Shown here in pieces: positions 1-7,115 of a stretch of 29,922 nt of DNA. How positions within the stretch are numbered: the stretch's first letter is position 1; each line of letters opens with the position of its first letter. The stretch spans positions 1-29,922 of the forward strand of contig JBCDGN010000049.1 in assembly GCA_038751255.1 (NCBI GenBank). Reading direction: 5' to 3'. The notes beneath the pieces are model-generated. The model was not told the DNA's origin and made no database searches. It saw only the letters and a program-made list of their open reading frames with translations. Source of the DNA: JANSYP01 sp038751255. Its GTDB lineage: Bacteria; Pseudomonadota; Alphaproteobacteria; Rhodobacterales; Rhodobacteraceae. The translations under genes and the position numbers were made by a program.

Positions 1-121
1 CCTTTTTTTCAATTCGTTCTGTCTTACGTGCAAGACAATGCACTTGGTGTTTTTTTTTGAGTGCTTTCTTCAGCACCAATTTTCCTGTTCTTCCTGTTCC
101 TCCGAGTACTAGTATTTTCAT
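1..121 (-). CDS. NAD(P)-binding Rossmann (NmrA/SDR-like) protein, N-terminal 40 codons, runs off the window
   Basis: On the minus strand an ATG at 121-119 opens a frame that stays open to the window edge. The 40 visible residues begin MKILVLGGTGRTGK, with a beta strand followed by GGTGRTG at residues 7-13. That is the dinucleotide-binding loop of NAD(P)H-binding NmrA-like or atypical short-chain dehydrogenase proteins. The rest is lysine-rich (KKALKKKHQ) and the DNA is about 38% G+C with poly-A runs, quite unlike the GC-rich genes to its right. This suggests a Bacteroidetes-like source, which is inference. The start overlaps the stop of another short frame as TGATG. The substrate cannot be told from this fragment. 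It may be a chimeric assembly end rather than a true neighbour of carB. Confidence 0.55.
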   Translation of the reverse strand, partial: MKILVLGGTGRTGKLVLKKALKKKHQVHCLARKTERIEKK

Positions 122-500
122 CACCTAAATTCTTCACTGCGCTTGTGCGCTCCGAACTGCTGGCCAAGCATGCTACCAAAGCTTCCATTTCTTCGAGCGC
201 GAGCGAGGTGTTGAGCCCGGTCTGCCCCCCCATCGTGGGCAAAAGCGCATCGGGGCGCTCTTTCTCGATAATTTTGGCCACAATCTCGGGCGTGATCGGC
301 TCGATATATGTCGCGTCTGCCATGTCGGGATCGGTCATAATCGTGGCCGGGTTGGAATTGACCAGGACCACACGATAGCCTTCCTCCCTCAGCGCTTTGC
401 AGGCCTGCGCGCCGGAATAGTCGAACTCGCAAGCTTGACCGATCACGATGGGCCCCGCGCCGATGATCATGATGGAAGAGATATCGGTACGTTTGGGCAT
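24..500 (-). CDS. carB: carB 5' fragment: carbamoyl-phosphate synthase large subunit, N-terminus only, interrupted
   Basis: The frame starts at ATG 500-498 and its first 105 residues are clearly CarB. MPKRTDISSIMIIGAGPIVI opens the protein, then come GQACEFDYSG, NSNPATIMTDP and PTMGGQTGLN, the start of the first ATP-grasp half. CarB uses glutamine-derived ammonia, bicarbonate and 2 ATP to make carbamoyl phosphate for arginine and pyrimidine synthesis. It is normally about 1,070-1,100 residues. Here similarity stops at LALEEM (about position 186); the frame continues with 53 unrelated residues and ends at 24. Those codons run out of frame through the start of a Rossmann-protein gene at 121. 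The fragment could not be functional. Either the contig is chimeric beyond about 186 or the gene is truly broken. Because carB is usually essential for prototrophy, misassembly is the likelier reading. Confidence 0.85.
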   Translation of the reverse strand: MPKRTDISSIMIIGAGPIVIGQACEFDYSGAQACKALREEGYRVVLVNSNPATIMTDPDMADATYIEPITPEIVAKIIEKERPDALLPTMGGQTGLNTSLALEEMEALVACLASSSERTSAVKNLGDENTSTRRNRKNRKIGAEESTQKKTPSALSCT

Positions 501-737
501 GGAGCTCTCGATCTCAAGGGGGGCGTAAATCGCAGTGGGTTATAGAGATGGCGCAAGGGGGCGCAAGACCCCGCTGCTGCCAAAGTCGGTCGCGCGGATT
601 CACTGGAACCGCTTTCGTGCTGTCGCACCATTGCCCCAGACCAGGACCGCAAAAAGTTACCGGGTTGATTTTAGGCTGCAACGACCCGAAAGGTGGCATG
701 CGCTGCAACTATGGCGAATAAGGCGGTTAGGGCGAGT
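501..737. other. Divergent intergenic region between carB and yjbH
   Basis: This 237-base stretch separates the carB start (minus) from the yjbH start (plus) and must hold both promoters. I see no convincing gene, RNA or strong hairpin. Short open frames on both strands have arginine- and proline-rich compositions typical of shadow frames. The yjbH frame is open upstream to a GTG at 693, so the gene might start there instead. Confidence 0.4.
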
Positions 738-2942
738 ATGGGATATCGGAGAAGACATACCGACACCGCTTCCCCGCCATCAAACCTCCCAAAAACCTGC
801 TCTCTTGCGCTTTGTGGGTTGTGTTTTTGTCCCATGATCGCCACCGCCGATCCCGAGGCAATTCTGCGCTTCGACTTGGAACGGCCCGTCCTGTCAACCT
901 ACGCCATGCCGGGCTATATCGATATGCCTTCGGCTGAGATGCAGCCCGATGGCCATCTCACGTTTTCGGCCTTTTACAGACAGGACAGCTGGCGCGGCTC
1001 TGTCAATTTTCAGGCCACCAAACGTCTCAGCGGAACCTTCCGCTATGCTTATCTTGACGAGCCCCTCAACGCGGTTGGTTCAAACTTCTACGATCGAAGC
1101 TTTAGTGTCGCCTACCGCTTTATCGACGAAGGCGTTTGGCGGCCCGCAGTTGCCGTGGGTATCTTAGACCTTGTCGGAACGGGGGTTTACGGGGCGGAGT
1201 ATGTCGTTGCGTCGAAAACGCTGCCGAATAAACTGAGCTTTTCCATAGGCATGGGCTGGGGCCGCTTTGGCAGCTACAATGGATTTACAAACCCTCTCGG
1301 CATATTTGGCAGCCGCTGGGACACCCGCCCAGGCGAACGGGAAAGCAATGATACCGGCACCTTCACAACCGCCGAATGGTTCCGCGGAGACGCGGCGATT
1401 TTTGGCGGTTTAAGCTATAAGCCGAGCGACAGGCTCACACTGACCGCCGAATACTCCTCGGATGCCTATGACCGCGAACGCAGACTTGGAGAGTTTGACC
1501 GCCGCGCCTCCATCAATTTCGGGCTGAACTACCGTGCAGGTCTCGGCACAGACATTGGGGTTTACTATCTCTATGGATCGGCGCTTTCGGCGGTTTTGCA
1601 CCTGAGCATCAACCCAAACCAACCGCTGTTTCAGGGGGGTCGAGAAGGTGCGCCCCCACCGGTTGTCGTCCGCGAAGAGCCACCGCCAATCATCGACCCA
1701 GGCTTTGGACCGGGCGAATGGACACCCACAGAGCCTGCCACGGCTAGTTTGACCTCCCAAGTCGCCTCCGCTTTGGCGTCGCAAGGGATAGAGCTTGTTT
1801 CGCTCGAAGTTGGCAACGATTTGGCACGCATGCGGTTACGCAACCAAACCTACGACTCCGAGGCTCAAGCCGTCGGTCGTGCCGCGCGGGTCGTGTCTGG
1901 CATCTTTCCGCCAGAGATCGAGTATTTCGAGTTTGTACCGATGGATCTGGGGATACCGCTTGCCACCATTACTGTCTCGCGCAGTGACTTAGAGAGCCTT
2001 GAATTTGATCCCGATCGATCCTGGAAATCCTATGTCCGTGCCGAGATCGGTGATGCGGCAGCGCTTGACCCGATATCTGTCATCGTTCCTGGCATTTATC
2101 CAGAAGCGTCCGCTGGCATAAAGCCCTTTGTTTCCACGGCATTTTTTGATCCAGACAATCCTCTTCGGATCGATGTGGGTCTTGATCTCGATCTTAGCTA
2201 TTCACCCCTGCCCGGCTTGATTTTCTCAAGCAAATACCGACAAAGGCTCGCTGGAAACCGCTCTGAAGCAACCCGCGAGTCCGATAGCACCCTGCCGCCG
2301 GTCCGGTCCGATATCACTTTCTATGACCAAGACGGATCGTCCTTTCTGGCGCATCTGACCACCGAGTACTTCTGGCGTCCGGGCACCAATCTTTATGGTC
2401 GCGGTACGGTCGGTTATCTGGAACGCATGTACGCTGGCCTGTCCAGTGAGGTCTTGTGGAAACCCGTTACGGGGCCGCTCGCCCTTGGCGCAGAGATCAA
2501 CTATGTCCGCCAGCGGGACTTCAACGGCAGGTTTGGCTTTTTGGACTATGAAGTCGCGACAGGTCACGCGTCGGTTTACTATGAAATCGGCGGCGGGTTT
2601 GAGGGCCAGATCGATGCTGGCCGCTACCTCGCGGGCGACTGGGGAGGCACTTTTACGTTGCGCCGCCGCTTTGCCAGCGGTTGGCAAGTGGGCGCATTCT
2701 TCACGCTCACCGATGTGCCCTTTAGTGAGTTTGGAGAGGGCGCGTTTGACAAGGGGCTGTTCTTTGAAGCGCCGATTTCTTGGCTCTCGGGTCAACCGTC
2801 GCGGCAGGATTTTGCCGCTCTCATCAAACCGCTTTCACGTGATGGCGGCGCGCGGCTTTTCGTGCGCAACCGTCTATATGAAGTTACGCGAGATTATCAC
2901 GATCCAGAGCTTCAAGAACGCTGGCCGAGGTATTGGAGATGA
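738..2942 (+). CDS. yjbH: YjbH/GfcD-family outer-membrane exopolysaccharide protein
   Basis: This 734-residue protein matches the YjbH (DUF940, GfcD-like) family, beta-rich outer-membrane proteins needed for exopolysaccharide or capsule production in the E. coli yjbEFGH and gfc operons. I chose the ATG at 738 because it gives a clean signal peptide: basic RRR, then CSLALCGLCFCPMIATA, cleaved near residue 37. Starts at 693 (GTG) or 711 would add 9-15 residues before it. The mature protein begins with the family-type GYIDMPSAEMQPDG. Repeated alternating aromatic strands suggest a barrel (FRYAYLDEP, VYYLYGS). A proline-rich linker (PPPVVVREEPPP) lies near residues 305-320, before the second YjbH half. 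Its stop overlaps the next gene by 4 bases, so both are translated together. No glycosyltransferase lies nearby, so the polysaccharide is unknown. Confidence 0.85.
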   Translation: MGYRRRHTDTASPPSNLPKTCSLALCGLCFCPMIATADPEAILRFDLERPVLSTYAMPGYIDMPSAEMQPDGHLTFSAFYRQDSWRGSVNFQATKRLSGTFRYAYLDEPLNAVGSNFYDRSFSVAYRFIDEGVWRPAVAVGILDLVGTGVYGAEYVVASKTLPNKLSFSIGMGWGRFGSYNGFTNPLGIFGSRWDTRPGERESNDTGTFTTAEWFRGDAAIFGGLSYKPSDRLTLTAEYSSDAYDRERRLGEFDRRASINFGLNYRAGLGTDIGVYYLYGSALSAVLHLSINPNQPLFQGGREGAPPPVVVREEPPPIIDPGFGPGEWTPTEPATASLTSQVASALASQGIELVSLEVGNDLARMRLRNQTYDSEAQAVGRAARVVSGIFPPEIEYFEFVPMDLGIPLATITVSRSDLESLEFDPDRSWKSYVRAEIGDAAALDPISVIVPGIYPEASAGIKPFVSTAFFDPDNPLRIDVGLDLDLSYSPLPGLIFSSKYRQRLAGNRSEATRESDSTLPPVRSDITFYDQDGSSFLAHLTTEYFWRPGTNLYGRGTVGYLERMYAGLSSEVLWKPVTGPLALGAEINYVRQRDFNGRFGFLDYEVATGHASVYYEIGGGFEGQIDAGRYLAGDWGGTFTLRRRFASGWQVGAFFTLTDVPFSEFGEGAFDKGLFFEAPISWLSGQPSRQDFAALIKPLSRDGGARLFVRNRLYEVTRDYHDPELQERWPRYWR

Positions 2943-3598
2943 GACACAATTGGTGCTTTGGAGTGCTGGGTGTCGCGGTCGCTGTATCGGGCTGTGATGT
3001 GAACCGCGATGGGGTGGATTTTGGCTATCTGGAACGCTTTCGCCCAGGTCTAGGTGGTGGGCGTGGCGCAACCACAGTGATTGTCGATCCCGCAAGCGTC
3101 TCTGGGCAAGCCGCTGCACCTGTTTTGGCGGCAAGCTTGGAGGGTCGCGGCACCAGCAATGTCTTCGCCTTGTCCGCCACAAACGGAAATGTGCAAAGCT
3201 GGGTCACCAACGACAATGTTGCGATCTTCACCGAGGATGGGCTGGTCGTCGGAACGGCAGGGCTGACCTATGACCTGTACACCGCGCAGGCCCCGACGCC
3301 TGCGGATTGGGGGCCCGTGCCGCTCCCAGCCAGCGGCGACCGCATCCACCGGCGCATCGGCGGTGATGACAAAATCATCATCGACAGCTTTAGCTGCGAG
3401 TACCAGGACGCGGGACGAGTGGATCTCGACACGCCTACGGGCGTTGTGTCCGCCCGCGTGGTTATTGAGGCTTGTGGCAACACTGAGCGCAGTTTTGAGA
3501 ACGCTTACTTTCTCGACCGATCAGATCAGGTGCTTGCCACGCGGCAATGGCTTGGACCCGGGATCGGATTTGTCAGCATGCAATTCATTGGCAACTGA
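2939..3598 (+). CDS. yjbF: YjbF/GfcB-family lipoprotein
   Basis: The 219-residue product has a lipoprotein signal: a short basic start, the hydrophobic stretch GVLGVAVAV and lipobox VSGC, with Cys19 as the acylated residue. The rest reads as the YjbF/GfcB lipoprotein family (group 4 capsule and Yjb exopolysaccharide operons), including the characteristic C-terminal part with RQWLGPGIGF. It is probably an outer-membrane lipoprotein that works with YjbH in polymer secretion; the molecular role is not settled for the family. The ATG at 2939 is preferred over TTG 2933 because it forms the ATGA overlap with yjbH. In E. coli, yjbF precedes yjbH; here the order is reversed and no yjbE or yjbG homologue is visible. 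Confidence 0.8.
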   Translation: MRHNWCFGVLGVAVAVSGCDVNRDGVDFGYLERFRPGLGGGRGATTVIVDPASVSGQAAAPVLAASLEGRGTSNVFALSATNGNVQSWVTNDNVAIFTEDGLVVGTAGLTYDLYTAQAPTPADWGPVPLPASGDRIHRRIGGDDKIIIDSFSCEYQDAGRVDLDTPTGVVSARVVIEACGNTERSFENAYFLDRSDQVLATRQWLGPGIGFVSMQFIGN

Positions 3599-3669
3599 TA
3601 TGGCGCCTACAGCGTGCCTGCCCATGCTCAACCGCGAGCAGCACAGCTGGCTTCGCCAATGACCGGTGC

Positions 3670-4911
3670 TTAAACGCCGATCGCCGGCAAGACTTCGCCG
3701 TCGCAAGACCCAAATCCAATTTGATACCCTTGACCCTGGGCATGTCCGCGCAAGCTCAACCTGTCATGGTCCTCGATGAAGCTTCGCGTGGCGCCATCGG
3801 AAAGTGTGATTGGCTCTTTGCCGCCCCAGGACAGCTCCAACAATGACCCGCGCATGGATTTTTCAGGGCCAGAGATGGTACCAGAGCCAAGTAAATCCCC
3901 AATGCGCATGGGGCAGCCGCTGGTGGTATGATGGGCCAATTGTTGCGCGGCGGAGTAATACATTTCGCGATAATTGGTCCGCGCAATGATGGTCTTGCGC
4001 CCGCCCTGAGGCGTGAGACCCACTTCAAGCGCAATATCGTAGAGCATGGGACCGGGTTCGCTGAGATAGGGCAATAGCTCTTTCACGCGGCCCGGTGTGG
4101 ACACGCGAAATGGCTCAAGCGCGGCGGCGGTGACGATCCAGGGGCTTATGGTCGTTGCAGTCGCCTTGGCTTGGAAGGGACCAAGCGGCTGGTATTCCCA
4201 GGCTTGGATGTCCCTAGCGGACCAGTCGTTCAACAACACATAGCCAAAGATATTGTCAAAAGCCATTGCCACATCGATGGGACCGGTTGAGGGCTGTCCG
4301 ACAATCGCCCCGATTTCAAGCTCGAAATCGAAACGTTTTGAGGGTCCGAAATGCGGCTCGGTTTCCGCAGAGACTTTCTGCTGACCATTCGGTCGACGCA
4401 CTTGCGTGCCGGAAACCACAACAGACGACGCCCGTCCGTTGTAGCCAATCGGCAAATGCAGCCAGTTCGGCGGCAGCGCGTTTTCTGGCCCGCGGAACAT
4501 GGTCCCCACATTCATGGCGTGATGTTCGCCGGAATAGAAATCGGTGAATTCGCTCACCTCAAAGGGCAGGTGCAGCGTCGCAGAACCGGCCGCGATCAGA
4601 TGGGCGCTCCAGTCGGTCTGCTCTTTCGCCCCATACGCCAAGCCCGCAAGAAGTGTTGTGCGCAAATCGGCCCAGGCGGTCCGGCCCAAAGCCATGAAAT
4701 CGTTCCAGGCTCCGCGCTGAAGGGTGCCGTTGAAATCCAACAGCCCCGCGGCCTCCATCCCCGCGAGGTCAAGGATCGCATCGCCAATCGCGACCCCGCA
4801 GCGGGCCGCGTCACTCTGGGTCGAAAACACACCGTAGGGAAGGTTGTTGAGCGGAAAATCACCCGCAGGCGCGTTGGCGCTGTCCACCCAGGACCTGATT
4901 AAATCGTTCAT
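3670..4911 (-). CDS. fahA: Fumarylacetoacetase (FahA)
   Basis: The enzyme hydrolyses 4-fumarylacetoacetate to fumarate and acetoacetate, the last step of tyrosine and homogentisate breakdown, in the cytoplasm. The 413-residue length is typical. An N-terminal domain (about residues 15-115) is followed by the FAH catalytic fold. Visible residues match the mammalian active site: metal ligands Asp124 (in FTDFYSGEHH), Glu197 and Glu199 (FDFELEIG) and Asp229 (LLNDWSARD), with catalytic His131 and Arg140. The ATG at 4911 is preceded by an AGGAAGAG-type ribosome site lying in the last codons of the intact maiA frame. It is the last gene of the six-gene homogentisate operon and converges on yjbF across 71 bases that hold no good terminator. 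Confidence 0.95.
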   Translation of the reverse strand: MNDLIRSWVDSANAPAGDFPLNNLPYGVFSTQSDAARCGVAIGDAILDLAGMEAAGLLDFNGTLQRGAWNDFMALGRTAWADLRTTLLAGLAYGAKEQTDWSAHLIAAGSATLHLPFEVSEFTDFYSGEHHAMNVGTMFRGPENALPPNWLHLPIGYNGRASSVVVSGTQVRRPNGQQKVSAETEPHFGPSKRFDFELEIGAIVGQPSTGPIDVAMAFDNIFGYVLLNDWSARDIQAWEYQPLGPFQAKATATTISPWIVTAAALEPFRVSTPGRVKELLPYLSEPGPMLYDIALEVGLTPQGGRKTIIARTNYREMYYSAAQQLAHHTTSGCPMRIGDLLGSGTISGPEKSMRGSLLELSWGGKEPITLSDGATRSFIEDHDRLSLRGHAQGQGYQIGFGSCDGEVLPAIGV

Positions 4912-4926
4912 CTTCGGGCTCTCTTC

Positions 4927-4998
4927 CTAGGCTGCGTCGGGCTGGTTTTTGGGTCGGGCTGCGTCAAACGCAGGCAAGGCCAGGCAACGCGCTTCAAT
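4927..4998 (-). pseudogene. maiA: Out-of-frame C-terminal tail of maiA
   Basis: Directly after the maiA break, the next frame reads IEARCLALPAFDAARPKNQP, then DAA and a stop at 4927. This is the usual end of maleylacetoacetate isomerase (RLTRIEAACLALPAF...ENQPDA in relatives). Restoring two bases, or removing one, at about 4999 would join it to FARLT and give a protein of about 208-209 residues, the normal family length. The tail then ends 15 bases before the fahA ATG, which is normal operon spacing. Preservation of the tail implies the frameshift is very recent or an artefact. Confidence 0.85.
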
Positions 4999-5554
4999 GT
5001 GTCAGCCGGGCAAAGCGCGATAGATCGCTGCCCCGTCGTTTTGCGTTGTAAAGCTGCGGGATCAGACAGATATCCGCCAAGCCGGGCGTGTCGCCAAAGG
5101 CATAGGCTGTGTCGGGCGCGATCAGATGCTCAAACGCGCTGAACCCACGGATCGTCCAATTGTGGATCCAGTCCAAGATGTTATCCTGGCTTTGGCCCAT
5201 CGCTTTAAGCTTTAGGATCACCCGCCGATTGTTGAGGGGATGGATGTCGCTCGCGAGCGTTTGTGCTGCTGCACGGATATGCGCGCGCGTGATCGGGTCG
5301 CCTGGCAACAGCAGCGGGTCGGGATAGGTCTCGTCCAGCCAGTCGAGGATCGCCATTGACTGGGTCAGGATGACGCCCTCTGCCGGCACTAGGGCCGGCA
5401 CGCTCCTTCCTGGACTTATCTCGGCAAAACTCGGGTGAAGCCGCTCGTCCTTGGCCAAATTGACCGGTTCTGAATGATACGCGACCCCCTTCAGGTTTAA
5501 GCCAATCCGCGCACGGTGCGATGTGGCGGATCGCCAGTAGGTGTGGAGTTTCAT
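4994..5554 (-). CDS. maiA: Maleylacetoacetate isomerase (MaiA), frameshifted near its C-terminus
   Basis: A zeta-class glutathione transferase that isomerises 4-maleylacetoacetate to fumarylacetoacetate with glutathione. The N-terminal thioredoxin-like domain has YWRSATSHRARIGLNLKG, matching the zeta SSxxxxRVRIAL active-site motif. QSMAILDWLDETYPDPLLLP is the family glutathione-binding region, and GDTPGLADICLIPQLYNAKR belongs to the C-terminal helical domain. The frame ends at 186 residues as FARLTH; the family is usually about 210. The missing end lies in another frame just downstream (see the next entry), so a small indel at about 4999 has broken the gene. ATG 5554 overlaps the hmgA stop by 4 bases. 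The truncated protein lacks only the last helix and tail, so activity cannot be excluded, and a sequencing error is equally possible. Confidence 0.9.
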   Translation of the reverse strand: MKLHTYWRSATSHRARIGLNLKGVAYHSEPVNLAKDERLHPSFAEISPGRSVPALVPAEGVILTQSMAILDWLDETYPDPLLLPGDPITRAHIRAAAQTLASDIHPLNNRRVILKLKAMGQSQDNILDWIHNWTIRGFSAFEHLIAPDTAYAFGDTPGLADICLIPQLYNAKRRGSDLSRFARLTH

Positions 5555-6906
5555 TTCAGTCCCGGAGTGCCATCGAATTTCTTCTCAAGCGTTTCCCAGC
5601 AACTGATATAGTCGTCCTGCAGTGGCGCTTCTTTTCCGGCGAACTCCGTCAGATGTTGCGGAAAGCGCGTCTCGAACATGAAGGACATCGTGTCCTCAAG
5701 CTTGTCCGGCCCAAGGTTGGAGTTGCTCGCGCGCTCGAAGGCCGTCCGGTCGGGCCCATGGGGCAGCATCATATTGTGCAGGCTCATACCGCCGGGAATA
5801 AAGCCCTTGGGCTTGGCATCGTACTGCCCGTAGATATTGCCCATCAGCTCGGACATGACGTTTTTGTGGTACCATGGCGGGCGGAACGTGTTCTCCGCCA
5901 CCATCCATCGTTCGCGGAACAGCACAAAGTCAATATTGGCGGTTCCAGCCAAACCCGACGGCGCGGTGAGCACCATGAAGATCGATGGATCAGGGTGGTC
6001 AAAGAGGATCGCCCCAACCGGGCAATAGGTCCTCAGATCGTATTTGTAGGGTGCGTAATTGCCGTGCCATGCCACGATATCGAGCGGGCTTTGACCGATC
6101 TTGGTCTCATGGAACTGCCCGCACCACTTGATCGTCAGAGTTGAGGGCGATTCACGATCCTCAAATGCGGCCACCGGTGTTTTGAAGTCGCGAGGATTGG
6201 CCAAAGCATTGGCACCAATGGGACCGCGGGCGGGCAGCTCAAAGCTTTGGCCATAGTTTTCGCACACGAACCCACGACAGGGCCCTTCAAGCACCTCTAC
6301 CCGATAGACCAGACCGCGGGGCAGGACGGCGATCTCTTTCGGCGCGATATCGATGAGGCCAAGCTCGGTTGCGAAACGCAGCCGACCTTCCTGTGGGACA
6401 ACCAAAAGCTCGCTATCGGCAGAGTAGAAATAGCTGTCCACCATGCTTTCGGTGACCAGGTAGATATGGCTCGCCATACCTGTCTGCGTGTTGACATCGC
6501 CCGCTGTGGTCATCGTGCGCATACCGGTCAGCCAAGTGAGACTGTTCTCAGTATGGGGCAGCGGGTCCCAGCGGTACTGACCAAGACTTGTGACATCGTC
6601 AGGCAGATGCGGCGCGGTTTTCCAGTAGGGCAGGTCGATGCGGGCGTACCGGGTGGAGTGTTTGACCGACGGACGAATGCGGTAGACCCAGGTTCTGTCC
6701 GGCGGATGCTCCGTAAAGGCTGTGCCGGAAAGCTGTTCAGCGTAAAGCCCGTAATTGCACCTTTGAGGCGAGTTCATGCCCTGCGGCAGCGCGTCAGGCA
6801 GGGCCTCGGTCTCAAAGTCATTGCCGAACCCGGGCATATAGCCGTGATGCGGGCCGGTCCCGTTGCTGGCGCGCACCATGCCTTCGGGCAAAGTATCGTC
6901 CTTCAT
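5551..6906 (-). CDS. hmgA: Homogentisate 1,2-dioxygenase (HmgA)
   Basis: An iron(II) ring-cleaving dioxygenase that opens homogentisate to 4-maleylacetoacetate with O2, in the cytoplasm. The 451-residue protein is full length. The iron ligands are visible at a constant 12-residue offset from the human enzyme: His347 and Glu353 in RPPWYHKNVMSELMG, and His383 in LHNMMLPHGPD. The N-terminal part has GYMPGFGNDFETEALPDALP, the family opening. It overlaps the preceding small DUF2783 gene by 4 bases and the following maiA by 4 bases, so translation of all three is coupled. Confidence 0.97.
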   Translation of the reverse strand: MKDDTLPEGMVRASNGTGPHHGYMPGFGNDFETEALPDALPQGMNSPQRCNYGLYAEQLSGTAFTEHPPDRTWVYRIRPSVKHSTRYARIDLPYWKTAPHLPDDVTSLGQYRWDPLPHTENSLTWLTGMRTMTTAGDVNTQTGMASHIYLVTESMVDSYFYSADSELLVVPQEGRLRFATELGLIDIAPKEIAVLPRGLVYRVEVLEGPCRGFVCENYGQSFELPARGPIGANALANPRDFKTPVAAFEDRESPSTLTIKWCGQFHETKIGQSPLDIVAWHGNYAPYKYDLRTYCPVGAILFDHPDPSIFMVLTAPSGLAGTANIDFVLFRERWMVAENTFRPPWYHKNVMSELMGNIYGQYDAKPKGFIPGGMSLHNMMLPHGPDRTAFERASNSNLGPDKLEDTMSFMFETRFPQHLTEFAGKEAPLQDDYISCWETLEKKFDGTPGLK

Positions 6907-7115
6907 CTGACCTCTCCTGTGGGTTTGGCGGCAAGCGCGGCTTGCATCGCATGGGTCAGTATCTGACGATCGCCGATTTGGTTAGCGAGGATCAGGACAA
7001 GACGCGCGTTCAACTCCATGCTTTCGTCGTCAGAGAGACCGTCGTGGAGGGATATCAATTCGGCGTAGAATCCGTCTGGGTCGTCGATATTGGGGTCGAT
7101 CAAAAGCTGGCTCAT
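6903..7115 (-). CDS. DUF2783 small protein, possible coupling subunit of the adjacent hydroxylase (MhaB-like)
   Basis: A 70-residue acidic, helix-forming protein of the DUF2783 type, beginning MSQLLIDPNIDDPDGFYAEL, with no cysteine and no membrane segment. It is tied by 4-base overlaps to both neighbours, the FAD hydroxylase upstream and hmgA downstream. In Pseudomonas putida, 3-hydroxyphenylacetate 6-hydroxylase is a two-component enzyme made of flavoprotein MhaA and a small coupling protein MhaB, encoded with the hmg genes. Size, position and pairing here fit MhaB, but I have not compared the sequences, so that role is inference. Confidence 0.75.
   Translation of the reverse strand: MSQLLIDPNIDDPDGFYAELISLHDGLSDDESMELNARLVLILANQIGDRQILTHAMQAALAAKPTGEVR

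Noticed and set aside
3599..3669. Possible terminator hairpin TGGC-TTC-GCCA between yjbF and fahA
   Set aside because: The stem is only 4 base pairs and no T-run follows on either strand.
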